DNA from: Clostridia bacterium
GTDB taxonomy: Bacteria; Bacillota; Clostridia; Christensenellales; Aristaeellaceae
Assembly (NCBI GenBank): GCA_017431005.1
Contig: JAFRLY010000024.1
Location: 1-64,000 of the forward strand
Reading direction: 5' to 3'
DNA: 64,000 nt
Shown piece by piece: positions 44,546 through 53,213 of this stretch; the stretch's first letter is position 1, and the number at the start of each line of letters is the position of its first letter. The position numbers were made by a program, and so were the translations under genes. The notes beneath the pieces were generated by a model that saw only the letters and a program-made list of their open reading frames with translations, ran no database searches and was not told the origin of the DNA.

Positions 44546-46372
44546 TCAGGCTTCCTCTCCCCGGCTCCGGGCCTTTGCCCGCAGGGAGTGATCCAGCTGG
44601 CGCTTGCGCATCCGCAGATGCTGGGGTGTAATCTCCAGCAGCTCGTCATCATCGATGAACTCCAGGCATTCCTCCAGCGTCAGGGGATGCACGGAAATCA
44701 GCCGCATGGCATCCTCAGAGGCGGAAGCGTTGCGCATGTTGGTCACGTGCTTCGCCTTGCAGACGTTGACCACCAGGTCACCGGGCCGCGCGTTCTGCCC
44801 GCAGATCTGGCCCATATACACGTTCTCGCCGGCGCCGATAAACAGCGTGCCGCGCTCCTGGGTGTAGAACAGGCCGTAGCTTGTGGAAACACCGGTTTCA
44901 AAGCAGACCAGCGCGCCGGCGTTGCGGTGCGGAATATCGCCCTTCACAGGCTCATACCGCTCAAAAACGGAGGACATGATGCCCTCGCCGCGGGTATCCG
45001 TCATGAACTCGCTGCGGTAGCCGAACAGGCCTCTGGAAGGCACCAGGAACTCCAGACGCACACGCTCAAGCCCGCTCATGTGCTCCAGCGTGCCGCGGCG
45101 CCGGCCGATCTTTTCGATCACCGCGCCTGCCGTGGCCTGGGGAGTATCCACGATCAGCCGTTCCACAGGCTCGCACTTGACTCCGTCAATCTCCTTGTAG
45201 ATGACCTGAGGCTTGCTGACGGCAAACTCGTAGCCCTGGCGCCGCATGTTCTCAATCAGGATGGACAGGTGCAGCTCGCCCCGGCCGCAGACCTCAAAGG
45301 CGTCCGTGCTGCCGGTATCGTTCACCCGCAGGGAAACGTCCGTCTGCAGCTCGCGCATCAGCCGGGCCCGCAGGTGGCGGCTGGTCACGAACTGACCTTC
45401 CCGGCCGGCAAACGGGCTGTCGTTGACGGAGAAGGTCATGGTCACCGTGGGCTCGCTGATCTTGACGAAGGGCAGCCCTTCCACGCAGGAAGGATCGCAT
45501 ACCGTATCCCCGATGGAGATATCCTCCGCGCCGTACAGGGCGACGATGTCCCCCATACCTACCTCGGAGGCGTTGACGCGCTTCAGGCCGTCATACTGGA
45601 ACAGGCCGCCCAGCCGCCAGACAGGGCTGGTCGCGCCGGTTTCCAGGTTGGTATGCACAACGTTCATGCCCTCGGTGAATTTGCCGCGCACCACACGGCC
45701 GACGCCGATCCGGCCCACATATTCGCTGTAATCGATCGTGGAAATCAGCACCTGGGCGGGGCCCTCCGCATCGCCTTCCGGCGCGGGAATATAGTTCAGA
45801 ATCGCGTCAAACAGCGGGCGCAGATCCTGCCCCGGCTTCTCCAGATCCAGAGTGGCGGTTCCCTTCCGGGCGGAAACATAAAGAATCGGATTCTCAATGG
45901 TGGTCTCGTCCGCCTCCAGATCGATCAGAAGGTCAAGAATTTCATTCACAACCTCGTCACACCGGGCATCCGGCCTGTCCACCTTGTTGATGACGATCAG
46001 GACCTTCAGCTTCAGCTCCAGCGCCTTCCGCAGCACGAATCGGGTCTGGGGCATCGGGCCTTCGAAGCTGTCCACCAGCAGCAGCACGCCGTCCACCATC
46101 TTCAGCACCCGTTCCACCTCGCCGCCGAAGTCGGCGTGGCCGGGCGTGTCAACAATGTTGATCTTGTGTCCCTGGTAATGCACCGCGGTGTTTTTGCTCA
46201 GAATCGTGATGCCGCGCTCCCGCTCCAGATCGTTGGAGTCCATCACCCGGTCCACCGTCTGCTGGTTTTCGCGGTATACGCCGCCCTGTTTCAGCATCTG
46301 GTCCACCAGGGTGGTCTTGCCATGGTCGACATGGGCGATGATTGCAATATTCCGAATGTCTTCCCGAATCAT
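44546..46372 (-). CDS. typA: Ribosome-binding GTPase TypA/BipA
   Basis: At 608 residues it has the family length. [17 protein letters not shown] (G1), [12 protein letters not shown] (G3) and NKVDRPDAR (G4) are all present, followed by the EF-G-like domains and the TypA-specific C-terminal domain ([21 protein letters not shown]). It acts in ribosome assembly and stress adaptation. It begins after AGGAGG, 56 bases after prfC, with a small GCCCG-GAAG-CGGGC hairpin in between. Confidence 0.97.
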   Translation of the reverse strand: MIREDIRNIAIIAHVDHGKTTLVDQMLKQGGVYRENQQTVDRVMDSNDLERERGITILSKNTAVHYQGHKINIVDTPGHADFGGEVERVLKMVDGVLLLVDSFEGPMPQTRFVLRKALELKLKVLIVINKVDRPDARCDEVVNEILDLLIDLEADETTIENPILYVSARKGTATLDLEKPGQDLRPLFDAILNYIPAPEGDAEGPAQVLISTIDYSEYVGRIGVGRVVRGKFTEGMNVVHTNLETGATSPVWRLGGLFQYDGLKRVNASEVGMGDIVALYGAEDISIGDTVCDPSCVEGLPFVKISEPTVTMTFSVNDSPFAGREGQFVTSRHLRARLMRELQTDVSLRVNDTGSTDAFEVCGRGELHLSILIENMRRQGYEFAVSKPQVIYKEIDGVKCEPVERLIVDTPQATAGAVIEKIGRRRGTLEHMSGLERVRLEFLVPSRGLFGYRSEFMTDTRGEGIMSSVFERYEPVKGDIPHRNAGALVCFETGVSTSYGLFYTQERGTLFIGAGENVYMGQICGQNARPGDLVVNVCKAKHVTNMRNASASEDAMRLISVHPLTLEECLEFIDDDELLEITPQHLRMRKRQLDHSLRAKARSRGEEA

Positions 46373-46428
46373 GCCGGTAATTTCCTCCTGTATGCCCGCT
46401 TCCGGGCTTCCCTGTTCCGTATAATATA

Positions 46429-48045
46429 TTATCTGTCAGCGGTTTCCGTCAGCTCCAGGCCCTCGTTGTTCTCACAGGCCAGCCGGATGCTCCATTCGTT
46501 CTCAAACAGCAGCACATCCCGCCCGTGGCTGTCCTTCGCCCTGCCTGACGTGGAGGTCAGCTTCAGGTTTTCCACAGGCTTCGGGGTTTTCACCACCCAG
46601 CGGACAAACCGGAAGGGCATGCCCTCCATAACGATTTCCGTCTGATATTCCGTGCGCAGGCGGTGCTCGAGCACCTCAAACTGCAGCACGCCGACAACGC
46701 CGACCATGAATTCCTCCCGGCCGGTTTCCGTCCGGATAAAGGTCTGGATCGCGCCTTCCTCCGCCAGCTGGCTGATGCCCTTCTGGAACTGCTTCCGCTT
46801 CATACTGTCCGCCGGGCGCACCCGGTTGAAGAACTCCGGCGCAAACACCGGGATGTTGGCGTAATGCATCTTCGGTCCGGTGGACAGGGTGTCCCCCAGC
46901 CTGTATATCCCGGGATCAAACAGTCCGATGATATCCCCGGCCCAGGCCTCCTCCACCGCCTCCCGCTCGTCCGCCATGAACTGCTGGGGCTGCTTCAGGG
47001 CCACCACCTTGCCGGTGCCGGAATGCCAGACCTCCATCCCCTTCTCGAAGGCGCCGGAAACGATGCGCATAAACGCCAGCCGGTCCCGGTGCGCCGGATT
47101 CATATTGGCCTGGATCTTGAAGATGAATCCGGAAAAGTAAGGCTCCTCCGGCTGAATCATCCCCATGTCGCTTTCCCTGGGCAGGGGCGGCGGCGTAAAG
47201 GACAGGAACCGGTCCAGGAAAGGCTCCACGCCGAAGTTGGTTACCGCGGAGCCGAAGAACATGGGCGTCAGTTCCCCGCGGCGCACCTTTTCCAGATCAA
47301 AGGCGTCCCCGGCCTCATCCAGCAGCTCGATCTCCTCGTTCAGCCGGTCCCTGTAATGCTGCTCCAGGACTTCCTTCAGCGCCGGATCATCCAGGGAAAT
47401 GTCGGTTTTTTCCACCATTTTCCTGCCGTGATCCCCGCCGGTGTACAGCTCCACTGTCCGGGTGTCCCGGTGATACACGCCCTGGAAATCCCCGTCCACG
47501 CCGATCGGCCAGTTGATGGGGCAGGAACGGATGCCCAGCACCTGCTCCAGCTCCTCCATCAGGGCGAAGGGATCCTTGGCGGCCCGGTCCATCTTGTTCA
47601 CAAAGGTAAAGATCGGAATGTTCCGCATCCGGCAGACCTTGAACAGCTTGATCGTCTGGGCCTCAACGCCCTTGGCCGCGTCCAGCAGCATGACCGCCGC
47701 GTCCGCCGCCACCAGCACCCGGTAGGTATCCTCGGAGAAATCCTGGTGTCCGGGGGTGTCCAGAATATTGATGCGGTATCCGTCGTAAACAAACTGCATG
47801 GCGGAGCTGGTCACGGAGATGCCGCGCTGCTTCTCAATTTCCATCCAGTCCGAAGTGGCGTGCTTGTCGGTCTTCCGGGCCTTGACGCTGCCGGCGCTGC
47901 GGATCGCTCCGCCGTAAAGCAGCAGCTTCTCCGTCAGGGTCGTCTTGCCGGCGTCGGGATGGGAAATGATCGCGAAAGTCCGCCGTTTGTCCACCTGTTC
48001 GTGCAGCATTGTCCGGAATTCCCGAGTATCGTTGGCGGGCAGCAT
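46429..48045 (-). CDS. prfC: Peptide chain release factor 3
   Basis: RF3 is a GTPase that removes RF1/RF2 from the ribosome after peptide release. The ATG at 48045 follows GGGAGGAG; 538 residues, close to the usual 529. ISHPDAGKTTLTEKLLLYGG (G1), KQRGISVTSSAMQF (G2), DTPGHQDFSEDTYR (G3) and NKMDRAAKDP (G4) identify it. Its promoter overlaps the terminator of the upstream SDR gene, and typA follows. Confidence 0.96.
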   Translation of the reverse strand: MLPANDTREFRTMLHEQVDKRRTFAIISHPDAGKTTLTEKLLLYGGAIRSAGSVKARKTDKHATSDWMEIEKQRGISVTSSAMQFVYDGYRINILDTPGHQDFSEDTYRVLVAADAAVMLLDAAKGVEAQTIKLFKVCRMRNIPIFTFVNKMDRAAKDPFALMEELEQVLGIRSCPINWPIGVDGDFQGVYHRDTRTVELYTGGDHGRKMVEKTDISLDDPALKEVLEQHYRDRLNEEIELLDEAGDAFDLEKVRRGELTPMFFGSAVTNFGVEPFLDRFLSFTPPPLPRESDMGMIQPEEPYFSGFIFKIQANMNPAHRDRLAFMRIVSGAFEKGMEVWHSGTGKVVALKQPQQFMADEREAVEEAWAGDIIGLFDPGIYRLGDTLSTGPKMHYANIPVFAPEFFNRVRPADSMKRKQFQKGISQLAEEGAIQTFIRTETGREEFMVGVVGVLQFEVLEHRLRTEYQTEIVMEGMPFRFVRWVVKTPKPVENLKLTSTSGRAKDSHGRDVLLFENEWSIRLACENNEGLELTETADR

Positions 48046-48076
48046 TCCATTCTCCTCCCTGTTCCCGAAAGTCCGC

Positions 48077-48107
48077 AAAAAAGCGGCGCTGCGTGATACG
48101 CAACGCC
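48077..48107 (-). terminator. Terminator of the SDR gene, overlapping the prfC start site
   Basis: GGCGTTGCGT - ATC - ACGCAGCGCC then GCTTTTTT on the minus strand. The prfC transcription start should fall inside its first arm. Confidence 0.82.
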
Positions 48108-48109
48108 AC

Positions 48110-48139
48110 ATTTTATATCTGTGTCGGAATACTTGTCAA
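48110..48139 (-). promoter_or_regulatory. Promoter of prfC
   Basis: TTGACA (48134-48139), 18 bases, TAAAAT (48110-48115) on the minus strand. Confidence 0.78.
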
Positions 48140-48168
48140 GAAATTTCCTGTATCCGCAGCTATAAGCT

Positions 48169-49191
48169 TCAGAGGCTTTCCAGCGCTTTCTGCTGCGCCG
48201 CGATCACCCTGTCGCACCAGGCGTCAAACTCCGGATCCTCCTTCTGCAGCTCCGGATGGGCCAGAATATAGTCCAGCGCCTTCCGCACGCCGATACTGAA
48301 GGGTACGGTGGTCCGCAGGTCAGGCGCCAGGCGCTTCACCTTGCTGTTGTCAAAGACCACGGATACCGATTTGTCGCCGATCACGCCGCCCTCGAAGTCG
48401 TAGCCCATCTTTTTCCCTGCCTCAGCCAGGAAAGCGGAAGAGACATATACGGCGTTCAGCTTTACATTCAGCGCATCCGCAATCGTCTGATAAATCTGAT
48501 TCCAGGTCAGCACCTCGTCTCCCGTAATATGGAAGGCTTCGCCGATGGCGTGCCGGTTGCCCATAAGCCCGATGAAGCCGATGGCAAAGTCCGTATTGAA
48601 GGTCAGGTGCCACAGGGAGCTGCCGTCGCCATGGATAATAACCGGTTTGCCCTCCATCATCCGTCTGATGACCTGCCAGGAGCCTCCGTTTCCGTGAACA
48701 CCCATGGGGATACTGCGCTCGTCATAGGTGTGGCTGGGCCGGACGATGGTAACCGGGAAGCCTTCTGTCCGGTACTTCTCCATAAGGAATTCCTCGCAGG
48801 CAATCTTGTTGCGGGAGTATTCCCAATAGGGGTTGGACAGGGTTGTGCCCTCGGTGATGATATAGCTGGCTGCCGGCTTGTGATAGGCGGAAGCGGAGCT
48901 GATATAGATGTATTGCCGGGTCTTTCCCTTAAACAGCCTGTAATCCCGCTCCACCTGGTTTTTCGTGAAGCCGATGAACTCACAGACCGTGTCAAAGAAC
49001 TGATCCTTCAGGATTTCCGCGGTCGCCTTTTCATCCGAGATATCCGCCTGAATCTGGTGCACGCCTTCCGGAACCTCCGCCCTGCGGTTTCCGCGGTTCA
49101 GCAGCCAGACCTCCCAGTCCGTCTCCGCCGCCAGGCGTCTGACAATGCCCATACTGATGGTACCCGTACCGCCGATAAACAATGCCTTCAT
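48169..49191 (-). CDS. NAD-dependent epimerase/dehydratase-like SDR protein
   Basis: The 340-residue protein has an N-terminal nucleotide site FIGGTGTISMGIVRR, the SISSASAY segment and the active-site YSRNK (Tyr, Lys). It belongs to the extended SDR family, near the CSP41/isoflavone-reductase-like branch. A nucleotide-sugar or carbonyl substrate is likely but not defined. It starts after AAGGAGG, 28 bases after the L,D-transpeptidase gene, so a shared transcript is likely, and ends at a strong terminator. Confidence 0.85.
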   Translation of the reverse strand: MKALFIGGTGTISMGIVRRLAAETDWEVWLLNRGNRRAEVPEGVHQIQADISDEKATAEILKDQFFDTVCEFIGFTKNQVERDYRLFKGKTRQYIYISSASAYHKPAASYIITEGTTLSNPYWEYSRNKIACEEFLMEKYRTEGFPVTIVRPSHTYDERSIPMGVHGNGGSWQVIRRMMEGKPVIIHGDGSSLWHLTFNTDFAIGFIGLMGNRHAIGEAFHITGDEVLTWNQIYQTIADALNVKLNAVYVSSAFLAEAGKKMGYDFEGGVIGDKSVSVVFDNSKVKRLAPDLRTTVPFSIGVRKALDYILAHPELQKEDPEFDAWCDRVIAAQQKALESL

Positions 49192-49219
49192 GACTGCGTC
49201 CTCCTTTATCTGATTCTTT

Positions 49220-51076
49220 TTATTCAGCGCCTGCCGGCGCCGGGGTTGTCTCGGGAAGAGCGACCTGTATCGGCTGAATCGCGTCCCACAGGGCGTTCAG
49301 CGTCGTCTGGTCAACGACTCCGCTTTGCTTGATGCCGTTTGCCTTCTGGAAAGCTTTTACGGCCTTCTTGGTACCCGAAAGGAACTTTCCGGAGCACTTT
49401 CCCTTGTAGAAGCCAAGCTCCGCCAGACGGCGCTGCACCCAGTAAACGGTTTCGTTCGCGCTGTTTTCCTGCAGCGTACCCTTCATTGACGGCTTTTCAG
49501 CGGCCGGATAGTCCGGCTCAGCCGTAGGCTCCGGTGTTTCCACCGGCGTCTGGGTTTTCTCGTTCAGCTTCGGCAGCTTCAGCGCGTCCCGCAGCTCCGG
49601 ATCCGGATCCATGCCCTCCACAATCGACACCACGGTTCCCGCGCCGACATTGTCGTAGATCCATTTCGCGTCCGCCACGCTCAGCCGGATACAGCCGTGG
49701 CTGGCCCGCTTGCCCAGCTTGTAATAGCTGGATGTGTTCATGTTCGTGACACTGACAGAATAATATATCACGGAATGGAAAGCAATTGAGGAATTGATCC
49801 GCGTCCAGTAACGGGCGTAGCTGCCCCACTTGGGGAAATAGCACCAGTTGGCATGCCGGCCGTTCAGAACCCAGTCCCCCACGTCGCTGGGTGTGGCCTT
49901 CAGTCCTGTGGAGCACAGCATCTGGCGTACCACGACGTTGTATTCTCCGTTCTCATCCCGTCCGTACACCGTGGTGACCTGGTTTGCCACGTCCACGGTG
50001 ATGGCGAAGGGCACCGGCGTCGGTTCCGGCGTGGGCTTCGGCGTGGCGTCCGGCAGCACGATCCGGGAATCGTTGAAAATCAGATTCCAGGTTTCCTCGT
50101 CCACGACGCCGGTTGCCTTGACCGCGTTCTGTTCCTGAATTTTCTTTACGGCCCGGGTGGTGTTCCGCATAAAGTTGCCGCTGACGGGGCCGTCGTAATA
50201 TCCCAGGTCCGCCATCCGCTGCTGCAGCTGCTTCACCAGCTTTCCGGAGGAGCCGTTCTTCAGCTTCTTCGTAAACGCGGTATCGCCGTCTGCCACCCGG
50301 ACGCCGCCGTCCGTCTCGTTCTCATCCACCAGGAATCCGCTCAGATCCGGCACCGGCGTCGGCACTGCGCCTGCCGCAGCCTTTTTGTCATCCTTTCCCA
50401 CCGCGCTGCCGGCATACAGGGCATTCTGTGTCTCCGTATCCGCGATTCCGTCGGTGTCAAGACCGTTCTTTTCCTGGAAGGCTTCCACCGCCTTCTGGGT
50501 GGCCTCCAGGAAATTGCCGCTGATCTTGCCCTTATAATAGCCGAGCTCCGTCAGCCGGGTCTGCAGGTTCTTCACGTCCTCCCCCGCGGAGCCGTACCGG
50601 AGCGGGCGGTAACGGACGGAAAACAGCAGGGACTGGGTCTGAATATCCGCGACGCCGCTTACCTCCAGGTCGAAGTCCTTCTGGAAGGCTTTCACCGCCT
50701 CCCGGGTTCCTTCCTTAAAGTTGCCGGAAAGGTTCCCCGTATAGTATTTCAGGTCCTTCAGGCGGTTCTGCAGGTCCAGCACGTCGTCTCCGGAATCCCC
50801 GTACTGCAGGATCCTGGCGTCCTGGATTTCCTCCTCCACCTCGTCCTCTTCCATCATATCCACAGGAACCGGCTCCGAGTCATCGCCTTCCCCGGCTTCA
50901 TCCTCTTCCGCTTCCTCCAGCTGAGAAGCCTCGGAATCGTCCCCGTCCGGCACTTCCTCCGCTTCCTCGGCAAGGGATGCGCGCACCGGCACGAAGGAAA
51001 CGCCTCCGGCTGTCAGCACAGCGCCGGCCGCCAGGCAGCAGATGATCAGCAGGCAAACAATCCTTTTCATGGACAT
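49220..51076 (-). CDS. L,D-transpeptidase with four peptidoglycan-binding domains
   Basis: The ATG at 51076 follows AAAGGAACGG; 618 residues. A signal/anchor covers 5-25, then an acidic stretch. Three PG_binding_1 domains lie at about 90-150, 165-225 and 260-325 (VLDLQNRLKDLKYYTGNLSG is the pattern). The YkuD catalytic domain follows, about 355-490, with HSVIYY and the signature SHGCIRLSVADAKW (catalytic Cys). A fourth binding domain closes the protein (about 530-600). It should make 3-3 cross-links or attach proteins to the wall. Confidence 0.94.
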   Translation of the reverse strand: MSMKRIVCLLIICCLAAGAVLTAGGVSFVPVRASLAEEAEEVPDGDDSEASQLEEAEEDEAGEGDDSEPVPVDMMEEDEVEEEIQDARILQYGDSGDDVLDLQNRLKDLKYYTGNLSGNFKEGTREAVKAFQKDFDLEVSGVADIQTQSLLFSVRYRPLRYGSAGEDVKNLQTRLTELGYYKGKISGNFLEATQKAVEAFQEKNGLDTDGIADTETQNALYAGSAVGKDDKKAAAGAVPTPVPDLSGFLVDENETDGGVRVADGDTAFTKKLKNGSSGKLVKQLQQRMADLGYYDGPVSGNFMRNTTRAVKKIQEQNAVKATGVVDEETWNLIFNDSRIVLPDATPKPTPEPTPVPFAITVDVANQVTTVYGRDENGEYNVVVRQMLCSTGLKATPSDVGDWVLNGRHANWCYFPKWGSYARYWTRINSSIAFHSVIYYSVSVTNMNTSSYYKLGKRASHGCIRLSVADAKWIYDNVGAGTVVSIVEGMDPDPELRDALKLPKLNEKTQTPVETPEPTAEPDYPAAEKPSMKGTLQENSANETVYWVQRRLAELGFYKGKCSGKFLSGTKKAVKAFQKANGIKQSGVVDQTTLNALWDAIQPIQVALPETTPAPAGAE

Positions 51077-51142
51077 TCTTTCCGTTCCTTTCCGTTTTCT
51101 TATGCCGCCCGTGAGCCGGGCACTCGCATAAAAATTCATTTT

Positions 51143-51171
51143 ATTGTAACATATCTGTAATGTAATCGCAA
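51143..51171 (-). promoter_or_regulatory. Promoter of the L,D-transpeptidase gene
   Basis: TTGCGA (51166-51171), 17 bases, TACAAT (51143-51148) on the minus strand. Confidence 0.65.
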
Positions 51172-51222
51172 GCAACACCAGCGTTTTTGTCATTTTCTCT
51201 TTTCCTTTTGGTCTTTCTCATG

Positions 51223-51228
51223 TATAAT
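51223..51228 (+). promoter_or_regulatory. Possible -10 of the LCP operon
   Basis: TATAAT stands about 89 bases before the ATG at 51317, with no recognisable -35 at the right distance. Confidence 0.35.
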
Positions 51229-51316
51229 AAAGTATTATCGCTGCTGTATGATTGGAACGCCAGCCGGTCAGGTCCGGCGGAAAGCCGCGATATGATTTGA
51301 AAGGAGACTGTGTTTC

Positions 51317-52372
51317 ATGCGCATCCGCGGATTGCTTGCTTTTCTGATGGTGCTGTGTCTGCTGCTGCCCGTTTCCGCCCTGGGGGAGGAATCGGACACC
51401 TCCTGGGCCAAGGAATATCTTCCGGCAGTCCGGAATCCGCTGCCCATTGAAGTCGTCCCTTATGACGAGCTTCCTCCGGTTATCGAGGGACAGCATCATT
51501 ATCTGATGCTCTGTGTGGACACATGGGAGGTTAAAAAGCGTCCGGAAGGCGCCCCCATGCCCGTGGATGAGCAGGGCCGCCGGCGGGACCGTTACGGCAA
51601 CACGGACGGCATCGTCCTTGTCACCCTGGACACCCGGGCCAAGCGCATCATGCTGACCTCCTTCATCCGGGAGGAGCTGGTGCAGCGTCCGGACGGGAAA
51701 ATCGGCCGGATTAACCGGATCTACAATGACTACGGCCCGGAAGCCCTGTGCAGAACCATCAGCGAGCATATCGGCGTCCGGATTGAGAAATATATTCTCT
51801 TCGGCTTCTCCCAGGTCAAGGACATCGTTGACTATCTGGGCGGGGTGGATGTCTATCTCAACAGTTCGGAGATTGCCTATCTGCACCGTTACCGGGTGCC
51901 GTACAACTCCGTGGTCTCCGTGGACGGGAAATATGACCTGTACCGGACCGGCACTGCGCCGGAGGGTATGTATCATATCACCCGCAGCAGCTCCGTCTAC
52001 TATATGCGCATCCGGAAAGCCGGCGGCGGCGGGGACTTCATGCGGACCCAGCGGGTGCGGAACGTGCTGAGCGCCCTGGCGGACAAATGCCGGAACATCG
52101 CCTGGGAGGATGTGCAGGCCCTGGTCAATACGATCATGGAGAACAACAACACCTCCAATATCAACCTGGATGAGATGATGCAGGCTGCGGGCTATGCCTA
52201 CGGGCTCCGGGACTGCACCATCGAGGAGCTCCGCATTCCCCCCAACAACGCCGTGCGTCCCATCACCTATGCCGGCATGGAGACGGAGGAAGTAAACTGG
52301 CCCATGTGCCGTGTCGCCATGGATGATTATCTGCAGAGCAGCTTCCTGGTCATGGATGACGAGGACGAATGA
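51317..52372 (+). CDS. LytR-CpsA-Psr family protein
   Basis: The 351-residue exported protein has a signal peptide (1-23) and an LCP domain (about 60-260): YGNTDGIVLVTLDTRAKRI, SFIREELVQ, GRINRIYNDYGPE and FSQVKDIVDYLGGVDVYL are landmarks, and MRTQRVRNVLSAL is the late Arg motif. LCP enzymes attach teichoic acids or capsules to peptidoglycan. The usual N-terminal single membrane anchor is replaced by a cleavable-looking signal. It starts after AAAGGAG and precedes an RsiV-like and a zinc-ribbon gene in one operon. Confidence 0.92.
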   Translation: MRIRGLLAFLMVLCLLLPVSALGEESDTSWAKEYLPAVRNPLPIEVVPYDELPPVIEGQHHYLMLCVDTWEVKKRPEGAPMPVDEQGRRRDRYGNTDGIVLVTLDTRAKRIMLTSFIREELVQRPDGKIGRINRIYNDYGPEALCRTISEHIGVRIEKYILFGFSQVKDIVDYLGGVDVYLNSSEIAYLHRYRVPYNSVVSVDGKYDLYRTGTAPEGMYHITRSSSVYYMRIRKAGGGGDFMRTQRVRNVLSALADKCRNIAWEDVQALVNTIMENNNTSNINLDEMMQAAGYAYGLRDCTIEELRIPPNNAVRPITYAGMETEEVNWPMCRVAMDDYLQSSFLVMDDEDE

Positions 52373-52412
52373 TATCTTTCCCCTGTCCCGGTATTGAAAG
52401 GAGCGGAGCCTG

Positions 52413-53189
52413 ATGAACCGACAAGCCCTGATACATCCGAAGCAATGGATATGCGGTCTGCTGGCCTGCCTTGTCCTGGGGGCTGCCGCATGCGCCGAGC
52501 CCCTGCCTCTTGCGGAGGATCTGGCGGACGAAATCGTCATTCCTTATGATGAAGCCGACCCGGCAGCCGGCCGGTTCCTTTACAGCTACCGTTATCCCGC
52601 CGTGGATCCGTCGCATCCGGACGCGGCCATCGTGAACAGCTTCTTTGAATATGAGGTGTCCGACACCGTCAACTTCCGGGCGCCTATGGATGCGGAAAAC
52701 TGGGAAGCCACCGGTGAAAACGTGGAAAAAGTCATTACCTATACGGTCACCTGCAACAATGACGAATATTTCTCCGTGCTGGTCTGCACCCGGGAGACCG
52801 CGGCCGGGGAAACCTATACCTCCTACGCCGGCAATACCTTCTCCAGGCTGGAGCAGAAGCCCGGCTACACCACCACCCTGCCCCAGATTCTTGGCATCCT
52901 GTCCTCCCATGAGAGCGATACCTGGCTGCAGGACCGGCAGACGGCCAGGGCGGATGACTTTGTCCGGACCATGATCTGGGAGCATATACAGGAAAACCCG
53001 GACAGTCTGCCCTTCCATGAGGATTTTACGAAAGAGAATCTGGATATGATCTTTTACCCGGAGGAGGATTTCTACCTGGATGAAACCGGGAATCCCGTTT
53101 TCTTCATCCAGCCCGGAGATGCCGCTCCCCCGGAGGAGGGTCTGATGATCTTCCCCCTGTCCCTGGAGGAAATCCTGGACGAAATGTAA
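52413..53189 (+). CDS. Exported RsiV/DUF3298-like protein
   Basis: The 258-residue protein has a signal peptide (about 10-28) and a beta-rich body. The C-terminal DFYLDETGNPVFFIQPGDAA matches the DUF3298/RsiV pattern, in which a domain binds lysozyme. It has no N-terminal anti-sigma domain, so it is a stand-alone extracellular form. It lies 40 bases after the LCP gene and 24 before the zinc-ribbon gene. Confidence 0.78.
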   Translation: MNRQALIHPKQWICGLLACLVLGAAACAEPLPLAEDLADEIVIPYDEADPAAGRFLYSYRYPAVDPSHPDAAIVNSFFEYEVSDTVNFRAPMDAENWEATGENVEKVITYTVTCNNDEYFSVLVCTRETAAGETYTSYAGNTFSRLEQKPGYTTTLPQILGILSSHESDTWLQDRQTARADDFVRTMIWEHIQENPDSLPFHEDFTKENLDMIFYPEEDFYLDETGNPVFFIQPGDAAPPEEGLMIFPLSLEEILDEM

Positions 53190-53213
53190 TGCGTTGAGGA
53201 GTACAAGCCAGCC

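Noticed and set aside
51181-51240. Sigma-A promoter with a full -35 for the LCP gene
   Set aside because: Only a -10 is visible; the nearest TTGTCA is 30 bases away.
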